From Ardenticatenales bacterium (GTDB lineage: Bacteria; Chloroflexota; Anaerolineae; Ardenticatenales; Ardenticatenaceae): a stretch of 6,980 nt of DNA. Positions 1-6,233 of the stretch are shown here, piece after piece; the stretch's first letter is position 1, and every line of letters starts with the position of its first letter. The position numbers and the translations under genes are program-made. Location of the stretch: positions 1 through 6,980 of the forward strand of contig JACCSL010000627.1 of assembly GCA_013812995.1 (NCBI GenBank). Direction: 5' to 3'. The notes under the pieces are model-generated. The model saw only the letters and a program-made list of their open reading frames with translations, made no database searches and was not told the DNA's origin.

Positions 1-3000
1 GGCGCGCGCGTGAAGCATCCCCTTCACGCGCAAGCAGTCTATCTCCGGGCCGGTCAGGTTCGCGGCACGCGCCATCTCCAGGGCACGCCCGACGCGCTCC
101 TGTGCCTGTTCAGGCCCCCGCTGCTCAGCCTCCAGAAGTGCCTTCAGCCAGTGCGCCTCGATGGCCTCCTCCTCCCCGGCAACCTCCAGTAGGTCAAAGG
201 CCTGCTCGATGTAGGGCATCGCCTCCTCGTAGCGCGCCTGCTTGACGCTGAGATGGCCCAGGCCGATGAGGGCGCAGACAGTGCCGAATTCATCGCCCAG
301 TTGCTGGCTCAGACTCAGGCTGCTTTGCAACTCTTTCTGGGCCTGCACATGGTCTCCCATCGCCATACGCAGCAGGCCCAGATTCTTCAGATTGATGGCC
401 CGTTCCGGCATGTAGCCATTATCGCTCCGTAGCAGCTCCGCCTTCTCGAAGTAGGACGCGGCTTTCTCCCAGAGTCCCTGAACGTAGTAGAGAATTGCCA
501 GGTTGGTATAGCTGACCGCCATGCCCCAGGCGTAATTCAGGCTCTGGTACAGGTAGAGGCTCTGTTCCACATAAGGAATCGCTTCCTCCAGATTGCCCCG
601 CTGCCAGCTGATGCCGCCCAGCGTGTTGTAGAGGCTTGCCAGCACAATTGGGTCCGCCTGCGCGGGCCGCACCAGATTCGTGATAGCCTCGTGCGCCAGG
701 CTGAATGCCTCGTCCAATCGACCCTGACGGAAGCGCACAAAGGCGACGCGATCCGCCAGGGATTGCCAGAGGTCGGCCTGCTCTACCGCGCCATACGGCC
801 CGAGCAACTCGATGCCCTCTTCCAGGTACAGCAGCGCATCCGTCAGGGCCCCCTCGCGAATGCGCACGTCTGCCAGCTCACGCAGAGTCTGAATCTTGAA
901 GAGGAGGGCGGGCAAGTCGAGCGAGGAGGCAGCGCGAAGGTAGGTGAGGGCACGCTCCAGCATCTCGTTTGCCTCTGCGAACTGGCCCAGGAACTTGCAG
1001 GCTTTGCCAAGCCCAATGCGCACCGTCGTGAACTCATTCTCGAAAAGCTTGGGCTGCTTGCTCATGATCTCCAGCGCGTGGCGGTAGTGCTGGATGGCGC
1101 TCTCATTGGCATAGCGGCGCGCCGCGTTTTCTGCCGACTTGATAAGGAAGGGGATCGCTTTCTCGGGTGTGGTGCTCTCGGTGTAGTGATAGGCAATCAC
1201 CTCCGTCTGCTCGTCGGGCGGCCAAAAGGTGCTGTGACCCAGCACGCTTGCGATGGCGGCATGAAGCTTTTGCCGGTCCTTCTGAAGCAGGATGCCGTAG
1301 ATCGCCTCCTGAATTAGCGCATGGCGAAAGGCATAGCCCGCTGTGCTCCCGAACGGTTCCGGGAGCAAGAAGTGGCGCGCTACCAATTCTCGCATCTGCT
1401 CATTGAGCATCTCCGGGCTGGACTCGCTCAGTTGCCCCAGCAGTCCCTCGGGGAAGGAGCGTCCGACCACGGCTGCCTTCTGGAGGGTCTGGCGCAAGGT
1501 AGGTGGCAGGCGATCAAAGCGGGCCAGAATCAGGCTAGCCAGGGTACTTGGTACCTCCGCTAAAAGCGTTTCGTCCTGTGGCCTGCTTTCCCAGCCCTGC
1601 TCTGTTTGCTCAAGTCCTCCCTGATCCATGAGCATTCGCAGGATTTCTTCCATGTAGAAAGGATTGCCCTCTGCCCGAATCGTGATTCGGCGAGCCAGCT
1701 CATGCATCGCCTCGCTCTCTGGCTTGAGCAGTTCGCTCACCACCGCGAATCCTGCCTGTTCGGAGAGGGCCTGGAGAGGAAGCTGGACGGGGGGCACCGG
1801 TTGCTTCTCTAACGTGACGAGGAGAGCGCCGAGCGCACTCTCGCGGTCAGCCTCACGGGCGATCAACACGACCATGAGCGGGTTGGGCAACGGGCCTTGC
1901 AGGAGATAATTCAGGAAGTCTCGCGAGGCGGAATCCACCCAGTGGAGGTCTTCAAAAACGAGGATTGTGGGCACTGTGCGGCCCTCGGCCAGGAGGAATT
2001 GGCGTAGAGCGGCGTGGGTCTGGCGCTGGAGCATCGCCGTATCCATGAAGCGCAGAGGTGATAGCTCAGTGGACTCGCTCTGTCCCAGCCCCAGCACGGT
2101 GTTCAGGTAGGGGAAAACCTCATTGCCTGCGATCCCCAACTGGCTCAGATAGAGTTGAAGGGTGCTCCGTTGAACGTCAACGGGGTCCACCTCGGACAGG
2201 TGCAGAATATCCCGCAGCAGGTCGGCCACCACCCAGAGGGCGGTGGAGCGGGCATAGGCTAGGCAGTGCCCTTCATAGACCCTCACATCAGCCCCTGGAA
2301 GGGAGTCGCGAAATTCCGAAACCAGGCGGCTCTTGCCCAGCCCTGCCTCCCCGGTAATCACTACCACCCGGCTCTGCTGCTCACCACGAACCTCCTCGAA
2401 TGTCTGCTGTAACCGGAGGAGCTCGGCATCGCGTCCCATCATGGAGACGTGCAGGCCAGGCAGACCGCGCATCTGGCGGCTCCCCTCGCGCAGGGCCAAC
2501 GGTCGATAGGTCGGGAGCGGCTCCGGGAAGTCCTTGAGGCGCATGGAGGGAAAATTCTCGTAGTCGAAGAGCGTGCGCGTTCGCTGGTAGGTTGGGAAGG
2601 AAACGAGCACGGTGCCCGGCTGCGCAGCAGACTCCAGGGTCGTGGCCAAGCGGGTGGTATCGCCCACCACGGTGTAGGATTTCTGGGAGTCCTCGCCCAA
2701 TTTGCCCACAATCACCTGTCCCGTATCAACCCCGATACGGAACTGGAAATCAAAGTTGTACTGCTCTTTGACTTTATCACGGAAGGGCTGTAGGTGGCTC
2801 TGCATGTGCAGCCCTGCCCGCACGGCGCGCTCCGCATTGTTCTCGTGGGCGATGGGTGCCCCAAAGAGAGCAATCAGGCCATCCCCGGTGATGCGGTTGA
2901 CCGAGCCTTCATAGGTATAGACGATCTCTGACAGAAGGCGCAGGGCCTCATCCATGAGCAAAAAAGTGCTCTCGTCACTCAGCAGGTGGGTCGTGGCGGT

Positions 3001-3321
3001 AAAGTTGGTCACGTCCAGGACCAGAACTGTAACCTCCCGGCGCTCCCCGGTAATATCCATGGCACTGAACTGCTGTGCCTTCTGTGCCAGAGACGAAGGC
3101 ATGAGGGCTCGCAGATTCTGAAGCAGGGCGTCCTGACGGGCAGGCGCTGCCGAGGGGGGTGCACTGGCGGTAACGGGGGAGCCACACATTCCACAGAATT
3201 TTTGCCCCGCGGACACGGGATGGTGGCAGGAGGGGCAAGTATCGCCCAGGGAGGCCGCACAGTTCAAGCAGAAATCAGCATAATCGGGGTTCGAGTGGGT
3301 GCACGAAGCACAATAACGCAT
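1..3321 (-). CDS. Multidomain regulator: double zinc ribbon, class III cyclase-like domain, AAA/STAND ATPase, TPR repeats (C-terminus beyond window)
   Basis: A single open frame of 1107 codons runs from ATG at 3321 through the left edge without a stop, so the gene is partial. Two CxxC zinc ribbons come first (C4/C7/C18/C21 and C29/C32/C43/C46). A class III nucleotidyl cyclase-like domain follows (about 95-250) with metal aspartates D103 and D147 (in GDG). An AAA/STAND ATPase has Walker A GEAGLGKS at 324-331, a Walker B-like strand ending FEDLHWVD at 456-463, and the GNP motif typical of these regulators near 552. TPR-like helical repeats run from about 720 to the edge. The family is cytoplasmic; the domains suggest signal input, ATP-driven switching and protein docking, but ligand and target are unknown. 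The positions that normally carry the transition-state Asn and Arg are R224 and T228, so cyclase activity is doubtful. The start is supported by GAGGG eight bases upstream and by the zinc ribbon beginning at residue 4. Confidence 0.95.
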   Translation of the reverse strand, partial: MRYCASCTHSNPDYADFCLNCAASLGDTCPSCHHPVSAGQKFCGMCGSPVTASAPPSAAPARQDALLQNLRALMPSSLAQKAQQFSAMDITGERREVTVLVLDVTNFTATTHLLSDESTFLLMDEALRLLSEIVYTYEGSVNRITGDGLIALFGAPIAHENNAERAVRAGLHMQSHLQPFRDKVKEQYNFDFQFRIGVDTGQVIVGKLGEDSQKSYTVVGDTTRLATTLESAAQPGTVLVSFPTYQRTRTLFDYENFPSMRLKDFPEPLPTYRPLALREGSRQMRGLPGLHVSMMGRDAELLRLQQTFEEVRGEQQSRVVVITGEAGLGKSRLVSEFRDSLPGADVRVYEGHCLAYARSTALWVVADLLRDILHLSEVDPVDVQRSTLQLYLSQLGIAGNEVFPYLNTVLGLGQSESTELSPLRFMDTAMLQRQTHAALRQFLLAEGRTVPTILVFEDLHWVDSASRDFLNYLLQGPLPNPLMVVLIAREADRESALGALLVTLEKQPVPPVQLPLQALSEQAGFAVVSELLKPESEAMHELARRITIRAEGNPFYMEEILRMLMDQGGLEQTEQGWESRPQDETLLAEVPSTLASLILARFDRLPPTLRQTLQKAAVVGRSFPEGLLGQLSESSPEMLNEQMRELVARHFLLPEPFGSTAGYAFRHALIQEAIYGILLQKDRQKLHAAIASVLGHSTFWPPDEQTEVIAYHYTESTTPEKAIPFLIKSAENAARRYANESAIQHYRHALEIMSKQPKLFENEFTTVRIGLGKACKFLGQFAEANEMLERALTYLRAASSLDLPALLFKIQTLRELADVRIREGALTDALLYLEEGIELLGPYGAVEQADLWQSLADRVAFVRFRQGRLDEAFSLAHEAITNLVRPAQADPIVLASLYNTLGGISWQRGNLEEAIPYVEQSLYLYQSLNYAWGMAVSYTNLAILYYVQGLWEKAASYFEKAELLRSDNGYMPERAINLKNLGLLRMAMGDHVQAQKELQSSLSLSQQLGDEFGTVCALIGLGHLSVKQARYEEAMPYIEQAFDLLEVAGEEEAIEAHWLKALLEAEQRGPEQAQERVGRALEMARAANLTGPEIDCLRVKGMLHARA

Positions 3322-3328
3322 GAAAATT

Positions 3329-3334
3329 GCCCTC
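3329..3334 (-). promoter_or_regulatory. Ribosome binding site of the zinc ribbon/cyclase-like regulator
   Basis: On the minus strand GAGGGC lies eight bases before the ATG at 3321. It supports that start, which also places the first zinc-ribbon cysteine at residue 4. Confidence 0.6.
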
Positions 3335-3493
3335 AAGAGCGCTCAATGGCTTCTTATGGATCCATGGGGATGGAAACGATTTCTCTGCGCTGCAAGAGCC
3401 GTACCAACAGTTTTTTCAAGTGTGTAGGTAGAGCCAGCAGGTAGAGGTAGTACTTTGGTCCGCAATCATCCTAAGAGGGTTATCTCTAGGCAT

Positions 3494-3499
3494 TATACT
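3494..3499 (+). promoter_or_regulatory. Candidate -10 box for the 73-codon peptide gene
   Basis: TATACT matches five of six bases of the sigma70-type -10 consensus and lies about 60 bases before the start codon. The hexamer 17 bases upstream (CTAAGA) is a poor -35, so this is a weak call. An activator-dependent or alternative-sigma promoter is possible. Confidence 0.3.
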
Positions 3500-3550
3500 T
3501 GCTTTTAGATCTGCAACGAGATATTTCATTCACTATCCAGCACTTATTTC

Positions 3551-3557
3551 GGGAGGT
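3551..3557 (+). promoter_or_regulatory. Strong ribosome binding site of the small exported peptide
   Basis: GGGAGGT ends three bases before the ATG at 3561 (four bases from the GGAGG core). It is the best Shine-Dalgarno match in the window, though the spacing is short. It is a main reason to believe this short frame is translated. Confidence 0.75.
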
Positions 3558-3560
3558 ATC

Positions 3561-3782
3561 ATGCATCTTATACTCTCACTCCAACAACTCATCCTCCCTG
3601 CAAAGCGCCTGTTGGTGGCTGTCTCCCTGACACTTGCTCTGTTGTTTGTGGCAGGTGCTGTAAATACCAACCTCTCCACGGCTTATCCTGTCAGTACCCA
3701 GGAGCCCGCCCTGGCTGTCAAACCCCCTATCAAGATTAAAATCCCGCGCCCTGGCCCTGGCGGAATGACCTGGTCGGGGTAA
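3561..3782 (+). CDS. Small probably exported or membrane-anchored peptide, 73 residues
   Basis: I do not recognise a family. The first 34 residues look like a signal sequence or membrane anchor: a short N-region, K15 and R16, then an uninterrupted hydrophobic stretch from about 17 to 34 ending in AGA, a plausible signal peptidase site. The remaining roughly 40 residues are polar, then Pro-rich and basic (PPIKIKIPRPGPGG, 55-68), and the chain ends in MTWSG. The gene is a complete small unit: a strong GGGAGGT ribosome site upstream, a TAA stop, and an intrinsic terminator beginning 21 bases after the stop. It diverges from the large regulator and converges with the GNAT cluster. A secreted signalling, antimicrobial or cell-surface peptide is possible, but that role is inference from size and composition only. 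Confidence 0.7.
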   Translation: MHLILSLQQLILPAKRLLVAVSLTLALLFVAGAVNTNLSTAYPVSTQEPALAVKPPIKIKIPRPGPGGMTWSG

Positions 3783-3803
3783 GCCTGGCAATTCTATGAA
3801 AGG

Positions 3804-3829
3804 CGGTCCCGCTGAAGGGGCCGTTTTTT
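3804..3829 (+). terminator. Intrinsic terminator of the small peptide gene
   Basis: CGGTCCC (3804-3810) pairs with GGGGCCG (3817-3823), giving seven pairs including one G-U, around the loop GCTGAA. Six T residues follow at 3824-3829. The run of T overlaps the stop codon of the convergent GNAT-like gene (TAA on the minus strand at 3828-3830). The minus-strand side has only a short TTT after the stem, so it is at best a weak terminator in that direction. Confidence 0.8.
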
Positions 3830-4598
3830 ATTTTCCCAACATTCGCCGCCCGGCAGCGGTCAGGTTGGTGGGCACAATCTCGGTCAGGCAGGCGAGTTCA
3901 TCGCCCTGCGCATGACCGGGGTTGGTGGCGGCGAAGAAGGCAATGTGGGGGTCGCGTAGCCGCCGCGCTTCGATGTTGGCCACGTCGGGACGGAGGGGGG
4001 CCGCGTTCGCTAGCCGCACGATGCCACGCACAGGCTCATAGCCGGTGGGGAACTTGAGAAGGGCCAGAGAATCGAGAAGGTGCTTGATCTCAGGCGGAGT
4101 GGGGCGCTCAAAGGTGGGATAGAATTCTCGGAAAAAGAGGGGCAGGAAGCGATAGGTCTTGTAGCCGGAGCTAATGAGGAACCAGTAGACTCGCGCTTTG
4201 TGGAGTAACGCGGCCTCGCCAAAAACATGGCGCGCCCAGAGGCGCGGGAGCACCGTTTCGCCCCAGTAGGCGCGGTCGATGATGGTATCACCCGAGAAAA
4301 AAGCAACGATGGGCTGCCCTGCGATGGTGCTATGCAGCCGCATCAGCGTGGAAAAACCTCGAATCTGTCCTCTCTCACGGTCCGCCAGGAGGATCACCGC
4401 CTCTTTCTCGGCGAGGTCTGCCTCGAAGTTGGGTTGCGTCACATCGTCGAAGTACGTAGCCAAGAGGGCGACCATTTGGGCACGTTCGTCGGGGGTGAGA
4501 CTGGCAACGGGCTGAACCTGCCCCCTGAGGCGGCCCGTCGTGAGGGGCTCGTCAGAGCGCGGCGATTTCGATGGCGGGAAGGCGCTGGTCGAGCTCAT
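3828..4598 (-). CDS. GNAT-like acyltransferase-type protein, 256 residues
   Basis: A probable GNAT-fold protein of uncertain activity. Residues 67-84 look like a GNAT beta hairpin (VILLAD, then GQIRGFSTL), and strand-helix elements follow through 95-125. The most distinctive stretch is aromatic (YWFLISSGYKTYRFLPLFF, 138-156), and a second motif is FFAATNPGHAQGDELACL (221-238). A classical acetyl-CoA P-loop (Q/RxxGxG/A) is not evident, so substrate and even acyl donor are unknown. The frame is open up to 4709, but I place the start at 4598. There GGAGAG precedes the ATG by ten bases and the overlap with the upstream GNAT gene falls to 47 bases. ATG at 4616 is the alternative. No ATG follows the upstream stop until residue 42, inside the likely fold, so the overlap seems real and implies translational coupling. 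Confidence 0.8.
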   Translation of the reverse strand: MSSTSAFPPSKSPRSDEPLTTGRLRGQVQPVASLTPDERAQMVALLATYFDDVTQPNFEADLAEKEAVILLADRERGQIRGFSTLMRLHSTIAGQPIVAFFSGDTIIDRAYWGETVLPRLWARHVFGEAALLHKARVYWFLISSGYKTYRFLPLFFREFYPTFERPTPPEIKHLLDSLALLKFPTGYEPVRGIVRLANAAPLRPDVANIEARRLRDPHIAFFAATNPGHAQGDELACLTEIVPTNLTAAGRRMLGK

Positions 4599-5658
4599 GG
4601 TGGAATCTCTCTCCATCTTCCCAGCAGACGGTGTAAAGTCGGCTATGGTAGGGAATATGGGCATACTGTTGCGCAACCGGCAGCAGCGGGTCGGCGGCAC
4701 TAAGAGCAAGCATCAGGAAGCTGTAGCCCCGCACCGCTGCCTGCTGGTAAAGGCGCTCGAGCAGCGTCTGGAAAACAGCCGGATCGTTCCCAGCAATGCA
4801 GAGGAAACTGGCGTAGACGAAGCTCAGCGCCCTACCGGGCGCGGGCAGCGACGGCGCGCCGAAGAGCCGTGCGACCCCATTGATCAGAGGCCTCGCCCAG
4901 CGCAGGGTGCCGCTGTAGCCCTGCACAACCATCTGCTTGTACGCGGACTGGTCCCAGAGTCCCATGACCCCGACGATGGAACTCCCCCGGCAGGCCACCG
5001 CGAAATCCTCGTTGCAGAACCCTAACGTTAGTGAGCTGCCCTCGAAATCTTCGTTACTGTAAACGGGGAAGAACTGCCGCTGTGCCCCATGCTCCCGCAG
5101 AAAAGCGACGATTTCTCCCAGGGAAACTTCTCCTCCACTCCGAATCTCGCAAGGAGAGGGCGTGCAATGCCCGTGCCTGCGCAGCAGGATCGCCAGCGTC
5201 GCCAGCTTTGTCACCTCACGAAAAGCGGGGAAATGGCGGCGTGGGCGCTCCACGAGAATGCCCTGGGCCTCGCGGTTCTCCTCAATGATAGTGGCGAGGT
5301 AGCCCCGCACGCGCCCATCGTCATGTAGCGCGTGCATCTTGTGAAAGCCTTTTGCGACCAACCACCGCCCTCGATAATCCTTGTCCACGCGAAGCTGGCT
5401 CAGATAGCCCACCTCCTCCACCCGCCCATTCACGAAGAGCGGGCGCGTGGCGCGGCAGGCGAGGCCCACGATGCGCCCCGTTGCTTCCTCGCGTGCCACG
5501 AGCACCTGCCAGAAGTGGCCCATCGTTCCACACCCGGCGAAATACGCCGGCTCCCGCTCGTAGTTCAGCGTAATATGGCCCGGCACCGGGTTTGTCGCCA
5601 GCAGCCGACGGATGGCCGCGTCGTCGTCAGGCGTAGCGAGGTCGAAGGAGAAGGTCAT
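4552..5658 (-). CDS. GNAT family N-acetyltransferase, probably tandem GNAT domains, 368 residues
   Basis: The N-terminus (FDLATPDDDAAIRRLLA, 5-21) is the standard first strand and helix of GNAT enzymes, which transfer an acyl group from acyl-CoA to an amine. Residues 50-70 give the central strands (FWQVLVARE, then GRIVGLACRA). Residues 84-105 (GYLSQLRVDKDYRGRWLVAKGF) correspond to motif A with the pyrophosphate-binding loop, here RGRWLVAKG rather than the classical RGxGxG. The C-terminal half (about 218-345) again has GNAT-like strands (SSIVGVMGLWD; GYSFLMLALSAADPL), so the protein is probably a two-domain GNAT at about twice single-domain length. The start is set by this N-terminal match; no good ribosome site is seen. 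Its stop lies inside the next gene (47-base overlap), and it starts nine bases after the stop of the broken I42-like gene. The substrate is unknown. Confidence 0.88.
   Translation of the reverse strand: MTFSFDLATPDDDAAIRRLLATNPVPGHITLNYEREPAYFAGCGTMGHFWQVLVAREEATGRIVGLACRATRPLFVNGRVEEVGYLSQLRVDKDYRGRWLVAKGFHKMHALHDDGRVRGYLATIIEENREAQGILVERPRRHFPAFREVTKLATLAILLRRHGHCTPSPCEIRSGGEVSLGEIVAFLREHGAQRQFFPVYSNEDFEGSSLTLGFCNEDFAVACRGSSIVGVMGLWDQSAYKQMVVQGYSGTLRWARPLINGVARLFGAPSLPAPGRALSFVYASFLCIAGNDPAVFQTLLERLYQQAAVRGYSFLMLALSAADPLLPVAQQYAHIPYHSRLYTVCWEDGERFHHELDQRLPAIEIAAL
4609..4614 (-). promoter_or_regulatory. Ribosome binding site that decides the GNAT-like gene start
   Basis: GGAGAG on the minus strand lies ten bases before ATG 4598 and inside the coding sequence of the preceding GNAT gene. 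It favours 4598 over 4616 or the far upstream ATG at 4709. Confidence 0.45.
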
Positions 5659-5667
5659 TGAACCAGC

Positions 5668-5885
5668 TTATGGGAGCACACGGATTATTACCTCGAAGGG
5701 TTTCATCGCCTTCCACGCCGTCGCCCCACGTCGCGTCAGTCGCAAGGTCGTCTCGCCCTCTGCCAGCACGATGAAGGTCCAGGCCAGACGTCCCTCGGCC
5801 CCTTCCATTGGCGACCCGTGAGACTCACCTCTTGCCCCACCGTGGGCGAGAGCGTCGCGAGAACAAGCCAGTAGGGACGCTTCAT
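5668..5885 (-). pseudogene. Broken chagasin-like (I42) cysteine protease inhibitor gene, frameshifted with internal deletion
   Basis: Two frames joined at about 5815-5820 give a recognisable I42-like pattern. The first, from ATG 5885, gives MKRPYWLV and then LSPTVGQEVSLT, resembling the first strand of chagasin-type inhibitors. The second, offset by one base, gives GAEGRLAWTFIVLAEGETT, then LRLTRR and finally KPFEVIIRVLP up to the TAA at 5668. That resembles the GxGG loop, the following strand, the arginine region and the last strand. The NPTTG loop and about 40 residues expected between the halves are absent, and the RPW motif is not intact. Family members are usually about 100-120 residues; this would be near 70. 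A good AGGTGA ribosome site remains, so decay may be recent, or a base error may contribute. The I42 assignment is by eye only; a short genuine gene with a sequencing error is the alternative. Confidence 0.5.
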
Positions 5886-5890
5886 TGATT

Positions 5891-5896
5891 TCACCT
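5891..5896 (-). promoter_or_regulatory. Ribosome binding site of the I42-like remnant, overlapping the previous stop codon
   Basis: AGGTGA on the minus strand sits five bases before ATG 5885, and its last three bases are the TGA stop of the upstream membrane protein gene. This is a typical translationally coupled junction and shows that the two frames once formed an operon. Confidence 0.65.
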
Positions 5897-6142
5897 CATG
5901 GAGTTAACGTGCCATGTGTCTTCAGGCGAGAGCGTCGTGGCAGGATTTTCGTGTTGTAGGGCCCGCCGACGCCGACGACTGATCAGAAGATTGATGCAGT
6001 TGACAGTCAGATTCAGCAGCAAAGCGAAGATAAGGTAATTCATGCCAGGGCTAGGGTCGCTCCAGTTACGAGCGAAAATAAGAGCGATGATAATGGATGA
6101 GACGACGATGCTCACGAATGCAATGGGATGCCAATTGTTCAT
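5891..6142 (-). CDS. Small two-helix membrane protein, 83 residues
   Basis: I do not recognise a family. Two hydrophobic segments are clear: about residues 7-23 (IAFVSIVVSSIIIALIF) and 36-54 (YLIFALLLNLTVNCINLLI). They are separated by a short polar turn (ARNWSDPSPG). Five arginines (56-60) follow directly, so the C-terminal tail is expected in the cytoplasm by the positive-inside rule, and a hairpin topology follows. The frame is open up to 6295, but that region overlaps the divergent gene and carries a promoter-like sequence at 6153-6181. ATG 6142 is therefore preferred; it lies only a few bases after the expected transcription start and has no clear ribosome site, so a near-leaderless start is possible. 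It is the first gene of the minus-strand cluster. Confidence 0.65.
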   Translation of the reverse strand: MNNWHPIAFVSIVVSSIIIALIFARNWSDPSPGMNYLIFALLLNLTVNCINLLISRRRRRALQHENPATTLSPEDTWHVNSMR

Positions 6143-6152
6143 AATGAGGTAC

Positions 6153-6181
6153 ATTGTATGGGGTATCTGATGACATGCTAA
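6153..6181 (-). promoter_or_regulatory. Candidate sigma70-type promoter of the minus-strand cluster
   Basis: On the minus strand TTAGCA (6181-6176) and TACAAT (6158-6153) are separated by 17 bases. They match four of six -35 and five of six -10 consensus bases. Transcription would start near 6146, just before ATG 6142. It is the only promoter-like site seen upstream of the cluster. Confidence 0.45.
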
Positions 6182-6184
6182 AAT
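6179..6184 (+). promoter_or_regulatory. Weak candidate -10 box for the divergent 155-residue gene
   Basis: TAAAAT matches five of six -10 bases and lies 50 bases before the GTG start. The nearest -35-like hexamer (TTGTAT, 6154-6159) is 19 bases away, which is long. If real, it overlaps the opposing promoter, so the two would compete for polymerase. Confidence 0.25.
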
Positions 6185-6233
6185 CACGGAGCGCTTTCCA
6201 AGAGAAATTGCCACCAGGAAAGGTAGGCTCAGG

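Larger units (their letters stand above)
3322..3560. other. Intergenic spacer between divergent genes
   Basis: These 239 bases separate the minus-strand regulator from the plus-strand small peptide gene and must hold both promoters. No convincing gene, RNA or repeat was seen. For the plus strand, TATACT at 3494-3499 is a good -10 candidate, but no matching -35 lies 16-18 bases upstream. For the minus strand no confident promoter was found. The stretch is richer in A and T than the flanking regulator gene. Confidence 0.6.

Noticed and set aside
691..1317. Plus-strand open frame of 208 codons
   Set aside because: It lies antisense to the TPR part of the large minus-strand regulator, whose frame is continuous and has clear domain content. 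The frame reflects high GC content.
2449..2793. Plus-strand open frame of 114 codons
   Set aside because: It is antisense to the cyclase-like domain; no ribosome site or family resemblance was seen.
2986..3444. Plus-strand open frame of 152 codons reaching into the intergenic spacer
   Set aside because: Most of it is antisense to the zinc ribbon and cyclase region, which is strongly supported on the minus strand.
3781..3830. Peptide gene terminator as part of an attenuator or riboswitch
   Set aside because: It follows a complete coding sequence and no alternative pairing or ligand-binding core was seen upstream.
4599..4709. Longer start of the GNAT-like gene at 4709
   Set aside because: It would extend the overlap with the preceding gene to about 158 bases and add residues with no fold-like pattern. 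ATG 4598 has a better ribosome site.
4540..5025. Plus-strand open frame of 161 codons (and another at 4227-4703)
   Set aside because: Both are shadows of the two minus-strand GNAT genes; their translations look like low-complexity, Arg- and Gly-rich antisense products.
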